DNA of 64,000 bases from Tribonema minus. Taxonomy: Eukaryota > Sar > Xanthophyceae > Tribonematales > Tribonemataceae. The position numbers were made by a program, and so were the translations under genes. The stretch spans positions 186,001-250,000 of the forward strand of contig JAFCMP010000092.1 of the NCBI GenBank assembly GCA_017506865.1. Reading direction: 5' to 3'. Each line of letters begins with the position of its first letter. Positions within the stretch are counted from its first letter, which is position 1. Under the pieces are notes generated by a model that saw nothing but the letters and a program-made list of their open reading frames with translations, was not told the DNA's origin and did no database searches. This document shows, piece by piece, positions 9,492-18,582 of the stretch.

Positions 9492-12400
9492 ATGGTCCAC
9501 ACATCGGCAGCCTTCAAGAACACAAGTACACTAGCACCTGATGCATCGACGGCAACAGCTACCACGTCGCTGCCACAGCAGCAACCGGCGTGCACACCCA
9601 TCGGCAACCCCTACGCAAAGGGACCAGCGCACGCGCAGCAGGCACCTGCTGCTCAGGCTGGTAGCAGCAGCTCCTCCGGCAGCTCAAAGAGGCTGGAACG
9701 CGGGGGCAGCAGTGCTACACGAGGGGGTCGGGGTCGCAGTGGAGGGCGCGGACGTGGCAATGGAGGACGCGTTCGCAGCGGCAGCAATGATGCAGACATC
9801 AGCAGTAGCAGAGCGACTAGCGGCAGCAGAACCGGAGGCGGCAGCAGCAGCGGTGCCGGCGGCGGCAGTGCAGCCGGTACTAAGGACAGCGGCGCTGGCA
9901 ACGGCCGCAGCAGTGATGCCAGCAGCCGCAGCGGCGGTGCTAGCAACAGCGGCAGTGGCGCGCGAACTCAAAACGGCCGCGGTGGCCGTGGCAGCGGTCG
10001 CAGCAGCGACAGCGGCGGACGAGGCTGTGGTCGTGGCGGCCGCGGCGGCGGCGGAGGGGGCCCCAGAGCGGCAGGTGCGGCGACAGCAGCGGCAGCGCCA
10101 GGCCCTGCAGGCGCAGCAGGTGGGGCAGGTGGGCTTTTCACGTGGACCATATCAACCCCCGCAGTCGCAGCAGTGCTTGACAGCATCAGCCTCGATGAGC
10201 TGTGCCAGCTGCAGTTCGCGACAACTAGAAGCCTTGCTAGACCACGCAATCGTCGCTATGTGGGAGCTGCACTGGAGAACGCAGCAACACATCTGTTGGC
10301 ACACACAATGACGATGTTCGTCAATGCGGCGCGGGAGCCAGATTCCGCAGGGCGGGTGCAGCGACTGCAAAGATCTACGATTCTACACCACCTCATGCCA
10401 TCACTCATCACCTCCACCGATGGCGCACCTGGCATCACTCGCTCCGACAGAATCAGAATGTTGGCACGCGGTGAGCTTGACCGGTTGGTGCCAGCGCTCC
10501 TCGCACACGCGCGTGCGCACCGGCGCTGGCGCGCGCGCCAGCAAACGGAGGCAGCGATCAACGCCTACGTCCTACAGTGCATGGGCACACGGGGGGGGCT
10601 ACAGCAGGCAGCGCGTTTCCTTCAGCCCAAAACGGTGGCGATACCTGATGATGACTGCTTTGCCGCCATGCAGTCCAAACCACCCCCCGCTGCGCCAGGG
10701 GAACAACTCCATGAGCTATCCGGCATGGTTGATCAGCTTGTGGCGAAAGCAGCCGACATGCCAGCAGAACTCAGCCTGTTACAGGGGGAGGGAATTGAGC
10801 CAGAGACGATTGCCAAGCTCATCCAGCGAGCAAGCCCTTACAGTGGAGCAGGCCCATCGGGGCTGCGCTACAGCCACCTGCAGGATGCGCTACGCACAAG
10901 CTGGGGACGGCATGAGTTTGCTGCTGTCCTCACACGGTGGCTTCAGACCGTTATGCGGGAGGCTGCGCGGCTGCTGGATGCCTTCTGGCAGTTGCATGGC
11001 GCGGGGCGCCTGACGCCACTTGCAGAACAACAGGAAGATGGTACAGCTAAGCAGCGGCCCATCGTTTGCGGCGAGGTGCTGCAGCGACTATGCACTTCGG
11101 TGTACGTGGCAGACCGCAAAGACTTCCTGGCGGAGCTCCTTGAGCCAGACGGGCAGTATGGGGTAGCCGTCTCAGCAGGAGCGGAGAAAGCGGCCATGGC
11201 CGGCAAACTCGCGTATGAGCTCGGTCACTGGCAGTTCATGCTGGACCTCAAGAATGCCTTCAACATGGTGTTCGTCCTGGCGGCAGCGGAATGGGTAGCA
11301 GCACAGGTGCCGGACTTCCTCGACTACTTCATCGGCACATACGTTTGCACTCGGCCACGCCTGCTGTTCCAGCACGTCGACGGCTCCACGCGCATCATCA
11401 TGTCTCAGCGCGGGTTTAAGCAGGGGGACCCCGCGGCACCGATGCTCTTCTGCGGCGCCATTGCTCAGTGCTTGCAACGGTTCAATGAGGCGGCGGCCGC
11501 GCAGCGCGCGCGGAGGCGGATGGGCGCCTACATGGACGATGCCAACGTCCGAACAGGCGCTTGCACGCTGACTCAGGATGACATACAGGCGGTGGCGCAG
11601 CTCAAACAACACTTTGCGGAGGTGGGGCTGGAGCTAAACCTCACCAAGTCACGCGCGCTGGCAGTGCCTGGCAGGGGGCATGTGGTGACAGACCACGAGC
11701 GGCAACTGCTGCAGCAGCTGGGCGTTCAGCTAGTGGGGGATACGGATGAAAATCAGAACCGTGGAGCTGTGTTGCTGGGGGTGCCGGTGGGCCACAGCAG
11801 CTTTGTGGACGCATGGCTGCGCAGGGAAGCGGGTGCAGGCGGGGCAGGGGCTCGATTTGCAGAGCGATGCGCGCGCCTGACATCTCCGAGGGCTATGTTC
11901 AGGTTACTGCGCTACTGCGTGGTGCCTCGCATGACGTACTGCCTGCGCACCATTCCCACTACGCAGACAGCGCCAGCCGCCAAGGAGTGGGATCGGGTCA
12001 CGCAGTGGGTGCTTGAGCACTCAATGGGCCTGCAGCCACCAGGCCAGACCTGGCGCCAGTTTGAGCAAAGTGGGGCCCACTTCCATCTGGCAGCGCACGG
12101 CCCAGCCTTACAGCAAGCGCGACTCCCAACACGGCGTGGCGGCCTTGGCATTACCAGCGCCTGCGACATCGCTGATGCTGCGTATGTGGCGGGCACGTTG
12201 CAAGCGCTGCGACCAGCACTCTCTGGATGGGCGGGGGTGCTGCAGCAGGCGGCTGCTCAAGCGGCTGCAGACAACGCTGCTGAGGATGCGGCAACACAAG
12301 CGGCACCGGCAACAGCGGCAGCAGCACCAGCACCAGCAGCATCAGCAGCGGCAACTGTTACAGCGGCAGCGGCGGTTGCCAGTGGAGGCGCGACCGCTCC

Positions 12401-13100
12401 GGCAGCGGCAACTGCATCAGCGGCTGGCCGCGCTTATGGCGCAGCCATTCCGGCAACACACGACGCAGCTGCCGCTGGATCAGGGGCCGCGGCGGCAGCA
12501 CAGGCGGCACCAGCGGCAGCAGCAGCAGCGGCGGCGCACGGCGCAACTACTCCGGCGGCAGCAGCAGCGGCGGCAGCAGCAGCTGCTCCAGCATCAGAGG
12601 CTGCTGCAGCAGCGGCAGCACATGTTGCACCTCAAGTGGCCTCGGCGGCATCACTAACTGCAGCATCAACAGCAGCGGCTGCGGGCATAGGCAACACAGC
12701 TGCTACAGGCCCTACTAGCCTAAGGGCTGCTGCAGCACCTGCAACAGGAGCAGCGTCGGCAGGCGGCGCCGCAACCGTGCCGGCTGCGACAGCGGCAATG
12801 GCGGTGGCAGCGGCCAATGCGGCAGGTGCTGCACCAACACCTGCGGCAGCAGCAACACCACTGGCAGCAGCAGCAACGGCAGGCGGCGCAGCTGCAGCAC
12901 CAGCGCACGCAGCAGCGGCAGCCGTCAATGCAGGCGCTGCGCGTTCCACACCAGCAATGCTACAAGGCGCAGCAGCAGCAGAGGTGGCGCGCCTGCCCCT
13001 CATGCGGACGATCGCCACAGCTGCCACATCTCTACGTGCAGCAACAGGTGACAAGCTGGAACATATACTGCCACCAGCGCTAACGCCACTGCAGCAGTAA
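9492..13100 (+). CDS. LINE reverse transcriptase ORF
   Basis: 1,202 codons. Residues ~55-215 are a Gly/Ser/Arg-rich, RGG-like region likely to bind nucleic acid. The RT follows: YSGAGPSGLRYSHLQ at the start of the fingers, FMLDLKNAFN (motif A with catalytic Asp, base ~11241), RGFKQGDPAAPMLF (motif B, ~11410) and AYMDDAN (motif C, 11529-11540). QQARLPTRRGGLGI is the thumb-like motif common after LINE RTs. The last ~280 residues are almost pure Ala with Thr, Pro and Gly. All catalytic residues are present, so the RT may be functional. The TAA is followed by the endonuclease in the same frame, which suggests one original polyprotein or readthrough. Confidence 0.8.
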   Translation: MVHTSAAFKNTSTLAPDASTATATTSLPQQQPACTPIGNPYAKGPAHAQQAPAAQAGSSSSSGSSKRLERGGSSATRGGRGRSGGRGRGNGGRVRSGSNDADISSSRATSGSRTGGGSSSGAGGGSAAGTKDSGAGNGRSSDASSRSGGASNSGSGARTQNGRGGRGSGRSSDSGGRGCGRGGRGGGGGGPRAAGAATAAAAPGPAGAAGGAGGLFTWTISTPAVAAVLDSISLDELCQLQFATTRSLARPRNRRYVGAALENAATHLLAHTMTMFVNAAREPDSAGRVQRLQRSTILHHLMPSLITSTDGAPGITRSDRIRMLARGELDRLVPALLAHARAHRRWRARQQTEAAINAYVLQCMGTRGGLQQAARFLQPKTVAIPDDDCFAAMQSKPPPAAPGEQLHELSGMVDQLVAKAADMPAELSLLQGEGIEPETIAKLIQRASPYSGAGPSGLRYSHLQDALRTSWGRHEFAAVLTRWLQTVMREAARLLDAFWQLHGAGRLTPLAEQQEDGTAKQRPIVCGEVLQRLCTSVYVADRKDFLAELLEPDGQYGVAVSAGAEKAAMAGKLAYELGHWQFMLDLKNAFNMVFVLAAAEWVAAQVPDFLDYFIGTYVCTRPRLLFQHVDGSTRIIMSQRGFKQGDPAAPMLFCGAIAQCLQRFNEAAAAQRARRRMGAYMDDANVRTGACTLTQDDIQAVAQLKQHFAEVGLELNLTKSRALAVPGRGHVVTDHERQLLQQLGVQLVGDTDENQNRGAVLLGVPVGHSSFVDAWLRREAGAGGAGARFAERCARLTSPRAMFRLLRYCVVPRMTYCLRTIPTTQTAPAAKEWDRVTQWVLEHSMGLQPPGQTWRQFEQSGAHFHLAAHGPALQQARLPTRRGGLGITSACDIADAAYVAGTLQALRPALSGWAGVLQQAAAQAAADNAAEDAATQAAPATAAAAPAPAASAAATVTAAAAVASGGATAPAAATASAAGRAYGAAIPATHDAAAAGSGAAAAAQAAPAAAAAAAAHGATTPAAAAAAAAAAAPASEAAAAAAAHVAPQVASAASLTAASTAAAAGIGNTAATGPTSLRAAAAPATGAASAGGAATVPAATAAMAVAAANAAGAAPTPAAAATPLAAAATAGGAAAAPAHAAAAAVNAGAARSTPAMLQGAAAAEVARLPLMRTIATAATSLRAATGDKLEHILPPALTPLQQ
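12240..13010 (+). repeat. Ala-rich GCA/GCG low-complexity linker
   Basis: About 770 bases of irregular GCA, GCG and GCC codons form an Ala-rich linker between RT and endonuclease. All plus frames are largely open here, giving Gln/Arg-rich and Ala-rich shadow frames. Confidence 0.8.
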
Positions 13101-14135
13101 CCACCTACGCAGCAGCCGCCGCTGCGGCCGACAGCAGGTGGTGGCACTGGTGCGGATGCTGCTTGCGTACTTGACGCCAGTGCTCTGCAGTTGCAGTGTA
13201 GCCTGAAGCGCCCCATTGGCAATCAGAGTGCGCTTGCAGATGCCGTCGCTACCGAGCTTGCAGATAAGGTGGAGGCGGACCTGCAACAGCTGCCGCAGGG
13301 CACGCAACGCACGCAAGCACTTGCTCGATTCCGGTCGCAGCGCCACATGCACTCGATCGGCATGGCATTCCTCAACGAGCCCATGTACTCCACAACGGCT
13401 TCGTTCGATGGCCTATCCTGGCAGCTGGCCGTCAAACGCGCCATCGGAGTAGAGGAGCAGACGGCAGGCTGCAAGCTGTGCGGGAAGTCGCCGGGCGGCA
13501 CCCTGCATGCACGGCTGTGTCAAGCGCCACGCGTCAAGGCGCACGACACCATTGTCCACAATAGCGTCAAGAGGGCCACGCAGCGCCTCCTGCGGCAATA
13601 CCTCAAAACGGGACTGGTGGACGAGGACTACACGCCGTTTCTGGGGTCCGCCGGGCCGCCGGGGAGTCGCAGGATGGACATCGTGCTGCCTGCCGACGCC
13701 TTCCCGGTGACCGGCTACGACGACCCGACACGCCACCTACCGCTCATGGTGGACGTTACCTGCTTCGAGGCACAGGTGGCGTCGCGGGCGGCGAAGACTG
13801 CAGCAGACCCCGAGCGATGCTGCCGCGACCAAGAGGCCGCCAAGACTACCCACTATTCTGGTCATTATGATCAGAATTGCTACAAACTTGCCACTTTGGC
13901 AATAGGGTCATTTGGCAGCATCGGGGAGCAGGGGCGGAAGCTGCTGGAGGCTGTGGCGACGGAGTATGCCAGCAGGATGTCAGTGCCCGGAGGAGCGCGC
14001 CCTACAGCTCTCAAAGGCATCGCCCTGGCGCGCGTACGCTCGGCACTGTCGGCAGCGCTCCACATGGCGTACTCTGGCCGTGTCATGACACACATGGCAG
14101 AATCCAGGGGGGGGGGCACATGGAGGAGGACGTAG
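13101..14135 (+). CDS. LINE endonuclease region (zinc knuckle plus PD-(D/E)XK-like)
   Basis: Continues the RT frame after the TAA; the first ATG-like start is near 13191. It has a Cys/His knuckle (CKLCGKSPGGTLHARLC, ~13470-13520), then RRMDIVLPAD and LPLMVDVTCFE (~13669-13770). This is the R-x-D ... D-V-T pattern of the restriction-like endonuclease found C-terminal to RT in several non-LTR families. A downstream K..HYSGHYDQN...LATLAIGSFG helix region completes the fold. The frame stops at TAG 14133-14135. It then stays open for 43 more codons to a TGA at 14265-14267, just before the AATAAA, so the true C-terminus is uncertain. A run of nine or ten G bases near 14107 may also hide a frameshift. 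Confidence 0.65.
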   Translation, partial: PPTQQPPLRPTAGGGTGADAACVLDASALQLQCSLKRPIGNQSALADAVATELADKVEADLQQLPQGTQRTQALARFRSQRHMHSIGMAFLNEPMYSTTASFDGLSWQLAVKRAIGVEEQTAGCKLCGKSPGGTLHARLCQAPRVKAHDTIVHNSVKRATQRLLRQYLKTGLVDEDYTPFLGSAGPPGSRRMDIVLPADAFPVTGYDDPTRHLPLMVDVTCFEAQVASRAAKTAADPERCCRDQEAAKTTHYSGHYDQNCYKLATLAIGSFGSIGEQGRKLLEAVATEYASRMSVPGGARPTALKGIALARVRSALSAALHMAYSGRVMTHMAESRGGGTWRRT

Positions 14136-14276
14136 GGGAGGACCCCGAGATGCCATTTGGCGGCGGCGGCGTTTGAGTGGTTGTCGTTGCGACACTTTCA
14201 GACTGTCATACGACATGTAGATTCCTTACAGCTAGATGCCAATCATCTGGGCTTTTTCGCGCCCTGAGCGAGAATT

Positions 14277-14282
14277 AATAAA
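14277..14282 (+). terminator. Polyadenylation signal AATAAA of the LINE
   Basis: Canonical AATAAA about 10 bases after the last in-frame TGA of the element, consistent with its 3' end. Confidence 0.5.
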
Positions 14283-14328
14283 GAGTACATTGGCTCTTGA
14301 GTACACTACTGTGAGTGTAATAACTCAC

Positions 14329-14659
14329 CACATGGATCTCCCAGACCCCGTCTTGCAAAGTTGCGTAGGTCCTTGATGCGCGGTTGTCCATAAAGTCTTG
14401 GTTGCGCTTGGATTCAATGCTCGCTAGCCTCAAGTTGAAGAACATCTCCAGCGATGCGGCGTCGTGCGTCGTTACGCCCTCCGCTTTGAGCACAGTGGCG
14501 AGGGCTTTGCCTAGTTCTGTCTCCCTGCAGGTGCTCGGCTCCGTGCTCACTGAAGTTGAGTTGGCAGACCGTGCTCAGCGTCCCCGTGAACTCGTCTGTT
14601 AACTCCTCCCAGCTCTTGTTCATACCCTCGAGGTGCTTGGTGATGGAGGCGCGCAATTT
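14329..14659 (-). CDS. Recombinase-like gene, exon 6 (apparent frameshift)
   Basis: Acceptor CTGTGGCAG precedes 14659 and donor GTG|GTGAGT follows 14329, leaving phase 0 for the last exon. The first part reads KLRASITKHLEGMNKSWEEL and on to about 14560. From about 14540 the plausible protein (ETELGKALATVLKAEG, MFFNLRLASIESKRNQDF, ending WEIHV) is in another frame. The WEIHV strand runs directly into the Lys-bearing strand of the next exon, as expected in tyrosine recombinases. One Arg in LRLASIESKRNQ is a candidate for the first catalytic Arg. Either one base was gained or lost, or a 26-base GTGAGC...CTGCAG stretch behaves unusually. Confidence 0.5.
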
Positions 14660-14889
14660 CTGCCACAGAGGTTACAACATGCATTTTATTAGACAGGCCA
14701 CAATGAATTGCATTGCGTGTGCCATTATGTGGTATACAAAAGATGGCCTATAGTGCATGTTTCCCTACTGCATAGTGATCCAACTGAAGCTGCTGTAGTA
14801 CACGATTCGTCCCAAGCTCGTTAACGCCGAAAGGCGTGGCAGCGAATGCGGCTGGTTTGGTGGGTGGGCTGGGCTGCAGGGCTTGCAGG

Positions 14890-15094
14890 AGCTAGCACCA
14901 GCGGCCCTCAGGTGATGCCAGCGTGCGTAGCCCCTTCGAGAGAACTTCAAACGTGTGGTGGTGTCTCGGAAGCCCTGGCTGGCGTGCGGAGGAGGGACAG
15001 GCAGCGGCTTGGCGTGCTTGGAGAGCAAGCGGAGTCCGCTGCACGCCACGGCACCAACCACAAGGTACAGGATCCGCTCTTCCCATCCGCGACC
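14890..15094 (-). CDS. Recombinase-like gene, exon 5
   Basis: Begins after TTTGGGTTTCAG (strong polypyrimidine acceptor) and joins the exon at 16539 in phase 0. It encodes a hydrophobic helix then SGLRLLSKHAKP, which resembles the TGLR..E box of tyrosine recombinases, and a basic stretch TTRLKFSRRGYARWHHL. The donor was not fixed; GTGCTAGC at 14898 is one candidate but gives a phase mismatch. The 3' limit is approximate. Confidence 0.4.
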
Positions 15095-15510
15095 CTGAAA
15101 CCCAAAAAGCAACCGAGCACTTATGCTATAGTGAGGTCAGTCAAGACCCTCAAACTGTTGAAGTTAGATGATAGTAGGTTGTTGGCCTCACTCAGACGCA
15201 CCAGAAGAGCTCTTGGTTGTTGAAGTTGAGATGGGTGGAGCCGTGCTATTGCACGTTGAGCAGTGATATGACAGTTGAAGTTGGCATGAAGTTGAAGTTT
15301 GAATATCACCGTTGAAGTTCAATATCACATCAGGATCAACATCAACTTCAACAAGTGGGTAGTCAGCAGATGCCCCTGACATAGGGCTACAGCATGCCAT
15401 AACCCAACTTCAATACCAGTTCTGCCCTGGAGACTTTACTACTGGACAAGGGCCTCGGTTGCTTCTTGGCTTTCAGGGTCGCGGATGAGCGGAGCGGATC
15501 CTTTACTCGC
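15060..15510. repeat. Inverted duplication of an intron/exon junction
   Basis: Bases ~15060-15115 and ~15440-15510 are imperfect inverted copies: each contains GGATCCGCT, ATCCGCGACCCTGAAA and AAGCAACCGAG on opposite strands. The first copy includes the splice acceptor and start of exon 5. The second therefore places a mirror-image acceptor on the plus strand. The loop between them is rich in TTGAAGTT words. Confidence 0.65.
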
Positions 15511-15565
15511 AGCGGTAAATGGCAATATCTTGTCAGGCTTGCAGCCTGCGGTGAGCCGTGACCTC

Positions 15566-16225
15566 GCTCATCAAGGAGGCGATGCTTTACTTAGTTATAT
15601 AGCCTTTCTCTCTAGCGTCAGCGCCTGGCGCCCAGTGACTCCCTCTGCTTATCTCTATGATATCGGGGTTCACGTAGATAGCCACAATCTCCAGTTCAGG
15701 GCCCACCATGGTGACCTTGGCCTGCATGAAAACTTTGAGATGGAGTCCGCGTGGAGCTGGGTGGCCCTTAGAAGGGTCTGTCTGTGGGGGGAGAGTCTTG
15801 CAGCTTTGTTTGGTATCCCTGCTAGTGTGTGGGGGACAGTCGCTTGCGGATGCTTTGTTGGGGGTGATATGGGAGGCCCGGTGAACCACCGTCCCGCTCA
15901 TCAAGGAGGCGATGCTTTGCTTAGTTATATAGCCTTTCTTTCTAGCGTCAGCGCCTGGCGCCCAGTGACTCCCTCTGCTTATCTTTATGATATCGGGGTT
16001 CACGTAGATAGCCACAATCTCCAGTTCAGGGCCCATTATGGTGACCTTGGCCTGCATGAAAGCTTTGAGATGGAGTCTGCGTGGAGCTGGGTGGCCCTAA
16101 CAAGGGTCTGTCTGTGGGGGGAGAGTCTTGTAGCTTTGTTTGGTATCCCTGCTAGTATGTGGGGGACAGTCGCTTGCGGGTGCTTTGTTGGGGGTGATGT
16201 GGGGGGCGGGGTGTGGCGTGCAAGC
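15566..16225. repeat. 330-bp tandem duplication, two copies
   Basis: Copies start at 15566 and 15896 (period 330, i.e. 110 codons) and are roughly 95% identical. One frame on each strand runs open across both copies (plus 15485-16237; minus 15587-16057). Many of the differences fall at third positions of the plus frame (e.g. TTA/TTG, CTC/CTT, CAC/CAT), which weakly favours plus-strand coding. Neither product was recognised. The repeat lies in the intron between exons 4 and 5 of the minus-strand gene. Confidence 0.85.
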
Positions 16226-16538
16226 TTTGCATGCTGAATTAAGAGTGAAAACAAGGCGACACACCTACAACATGGCATTTCCACAGCCACAAGTGGAATA
16301 TAATAAAAGTACACGATACCCATCACTAGTGAAGCTTCAGGTACAAACAATCATCACGAGCATGGCCGACACAGCTTAAATTGACACCCAGCCTCCGTCG
16401 AGGCTTTGTTACGACTATACGAGTACCATCACACCGGCATTCTGCTACCATGTTTGTGCATGTGCTTCAAGAAAGGCGAGAGGCCTATCATAGACTTATA
16501 GACTTTAGTATGTGATATATAGTGTTGCAGGCCCTCAC

Positions 16539-16952
16539 CTGCCATGAACCGGCTTCCATCTTCCTCCACATCTCCAGGTACATCTCGGTCGCGTCGATGC
16601 CAGGCGGAGGGCCACGACCGTCGCGCTCCAACTTGCCATACGCCTGCGCCATCGCTTTCTCACGTGGACACATATTCCGAATTCTCTTCTGGTAGGCGTT
16701 GAAGTGTTTTCGCAGCTTCTTCATGTATGTCTTTGCTGCGGCACTCCTGGCGTGGAAGATGGCTGTGTCCATGATGTTGCAGCCGTGGTTGACGAGGGTG
16801 CTTACAGTAGAGGCAGAGTAGCAATTGGTTTCTGTGTCTCCCGTCCGCCCTGCTTGCGCCGCTTTCACGAGGTGCTCCAGTTGCGCCAGCACAACTGAGA
16901 CGACCACGCCGCCTTCCATGAGGTCCTTGAGCGCAGGTGATAGCTTTGAGAA
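16539..16952 (-). CDS. Recombinase-like gene, exon 4
   Basis: Clean exon of 138 codons between acceptor GTCGTTGCAG and donor CAG|GTGAGG, both phase 0. It encodes a mostly helical, basic region (LSPALKDLMEGGVVVSVVLA, then KTYMKKLRKHFNAYQKRIRN). It could be the N-terminal DNA-binding part of a recombinase, but no named domain was recognised. Its reading frame is intact. Confidence 0.65.
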
Positions 16953-17454
16953 CTGCAACGACACAGACATTGTGTTTAAAAAGTTGTTAGAGGAGACGTT
17001 TGTGCGAAGCACTGATCCACGGCAACCACCACCATCATGTGTCCATAGCTGATGGAGAGGTCTAGCATTAATCAGCAGAACAACGCCAACCACAGAACTG
17101 CATGGCACGCAGATGAATGCTACATGCATAGGATTATCTGTTGATGAAGTACTGTACATACTCAAGTCCATGATAGGTCTGTTCCTCAGCAAATACATTA
17201 TCCTAGGCTTTTTCTCATCAGCCTCCAACTTCCTTCAAAATACATGTGAGACAACTCTTCATGTGAATTGACAAGTGATGCATTAAAAGCTAGAAGAAAC
17301 CCATGTATTTGGCTGGTGGAGTAGGCAAAGACATCATTCATGACCATCTACCAATAAACACATGATGCAATACATAACCTATTCTAGGCTGTGCGAAAAC
17401 ACATCTTCACTCCCCAACTGCAATTGCACCTTTGCCATACAGTATCAGTATTAC

Positions 17455-18013
17455 CTGGTTAGCATCGTCGGCTTCCAATAAGTCGACATCCGGCAGGTTA
17501 TAAGCAGGGAGCACCATCTTGCGGCTGAAGCGAGGACGGATCATAAGCCACTCGCTCCGGTGGAGAGGGATAAGCAGCGAACCGCAGAAGGGAATGCGGT
17601 TGACTTTGGTGGCCGTAAGGAGGATCTTCAATGTTGCGGAGGAGGGGTTGTTCTCGGCCTTGAGCTTGTGGTCAGCGTTTGTCATCGCCTCGTAGTTGTC
17701 GAACTTTGGCCAGTTGAAGTCGGGCCAGCAAGCCTCCAGGTACGTTTTCTCCATGGTCGCCTTGCTGTGGAGATGGGGCATTCCTGCCCACAGAAGCTGG
17801 CTGCACGTGAGGCGTCCAAGCGCTGCCTGAATGATGCCCCCGGAGCGTGACTTCCCAGGCTTGTTGGGGTGCTCCTCGTCCTCGTCCTTGTGTTCGCCCT
17901 CGTCCATGTCCTCGTCCTCGTCCTCGCACGGATCTGATTTTGGCGCGCTGCTGTGAGCATCAAATTTCTTGAGTTTCTGGTTCTTGACACGCGCGTTGTC
18001 ATCGTGTAGAGCC
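17455..18013 (-). CDS. Recombinase-like gene, exon 3
   Basis: Acceptor CTGCCAG precedes 18013, donor CAG|GTAATA follows 17455. The first base completes an Arg codon with the preceding exon (phase 2) and the exon ends in phase 0. It carries an acidic stretch (CEDEDEDMDEGEHKDEDEEH) followed by a folded-looking region with many Trp and Pro (LLWAGMPHLHSKATMEKTYL, ACWPDFNWPKFDNYEAMTNA). Function not recognised. Confidence 0.7.
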
Positions 18014-18582
18014 CTGGCAGTATCACACAATATGTAGAAGGTTGGACACATGCTGTCGGTGGGCGGTGTTGAGTGTGAGAGCATGCTTATGATCAGGGGT
18101 GATAATTCACCTCACTCCTCAAGGGGTATAATACCCTTTTGGGGTATGCAGCATGGTGAAACTCGCAATAGCCTAAGGTCTGTTTAACAGAAAAACAAAC
18201 GATAGGCTTTTGTCTTCAGCCTCGTACCTCCTCCAAACCACTTGATCAGCACCTCACTTGGTAGAGTAGGTAGAAGATGTGCACAAACGATGTTGTATCA
18301 ACGATTACATCCAATAATCATGTGCACGCTAACGGTGGTAAGTACCGACACACCAGATAAAGTAACGTGATCATGTTGGCCACTTAAACAAGCAACTCAG
18401 TTTCATGGCTGCTGAAGTAGGCACATACAGTCTGTATGACCATCAATCTACAAATACGTAATGCAATACATAACGCCATTTACAATGAGCTGTCTGAACT
18501 TACATAATACTGCAACCCCCACTGATTGGCGTGTGCAGAGTGAACATAATTCTATATGCTGGACGGTGCCGGCAAGACTCAC

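Larger units (their letters stand above)
9492..14282 (+). mobile_element. LINE-type non-LTR retrotransposon with restriction-like endonuclease
   Basis: One reading frame runs from ATG 9492 to about 14135 and encodes a basic Gly/Ser-rich N-terminus, a reverse transcriptase, a long Ala-rich linker and a Cys/His plus PD-(D/E)XK-type endonuclease region. A single TAA at 13098-13100 splits it. There are no LTRs, and an AATAAA signal follows at 14277-14282. An endonuclease after the RT is the layout of the R2/CRE-like group of elements, as opposed to APE-type LINEs. Exact 5' and 3' ends and the target duplication were not found. It lies antisense in an intron of the recombinase-like gene. Confidence 0.75.
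9055..14328 (-). other. Intron of the recombinase-like gene hosting a LINE
   Basis: Bounded by donor GTGAGT (complement of 14323-14328) and acceptor CCACAG (complement of 9055-9060), both phase 0. Almost all of it is the plus-strand LINE-type element. The flank at 9290-9400 resembles intron sequence at 16290-16345 and 14740-14810 of the same gene. Confidence 0.6.
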
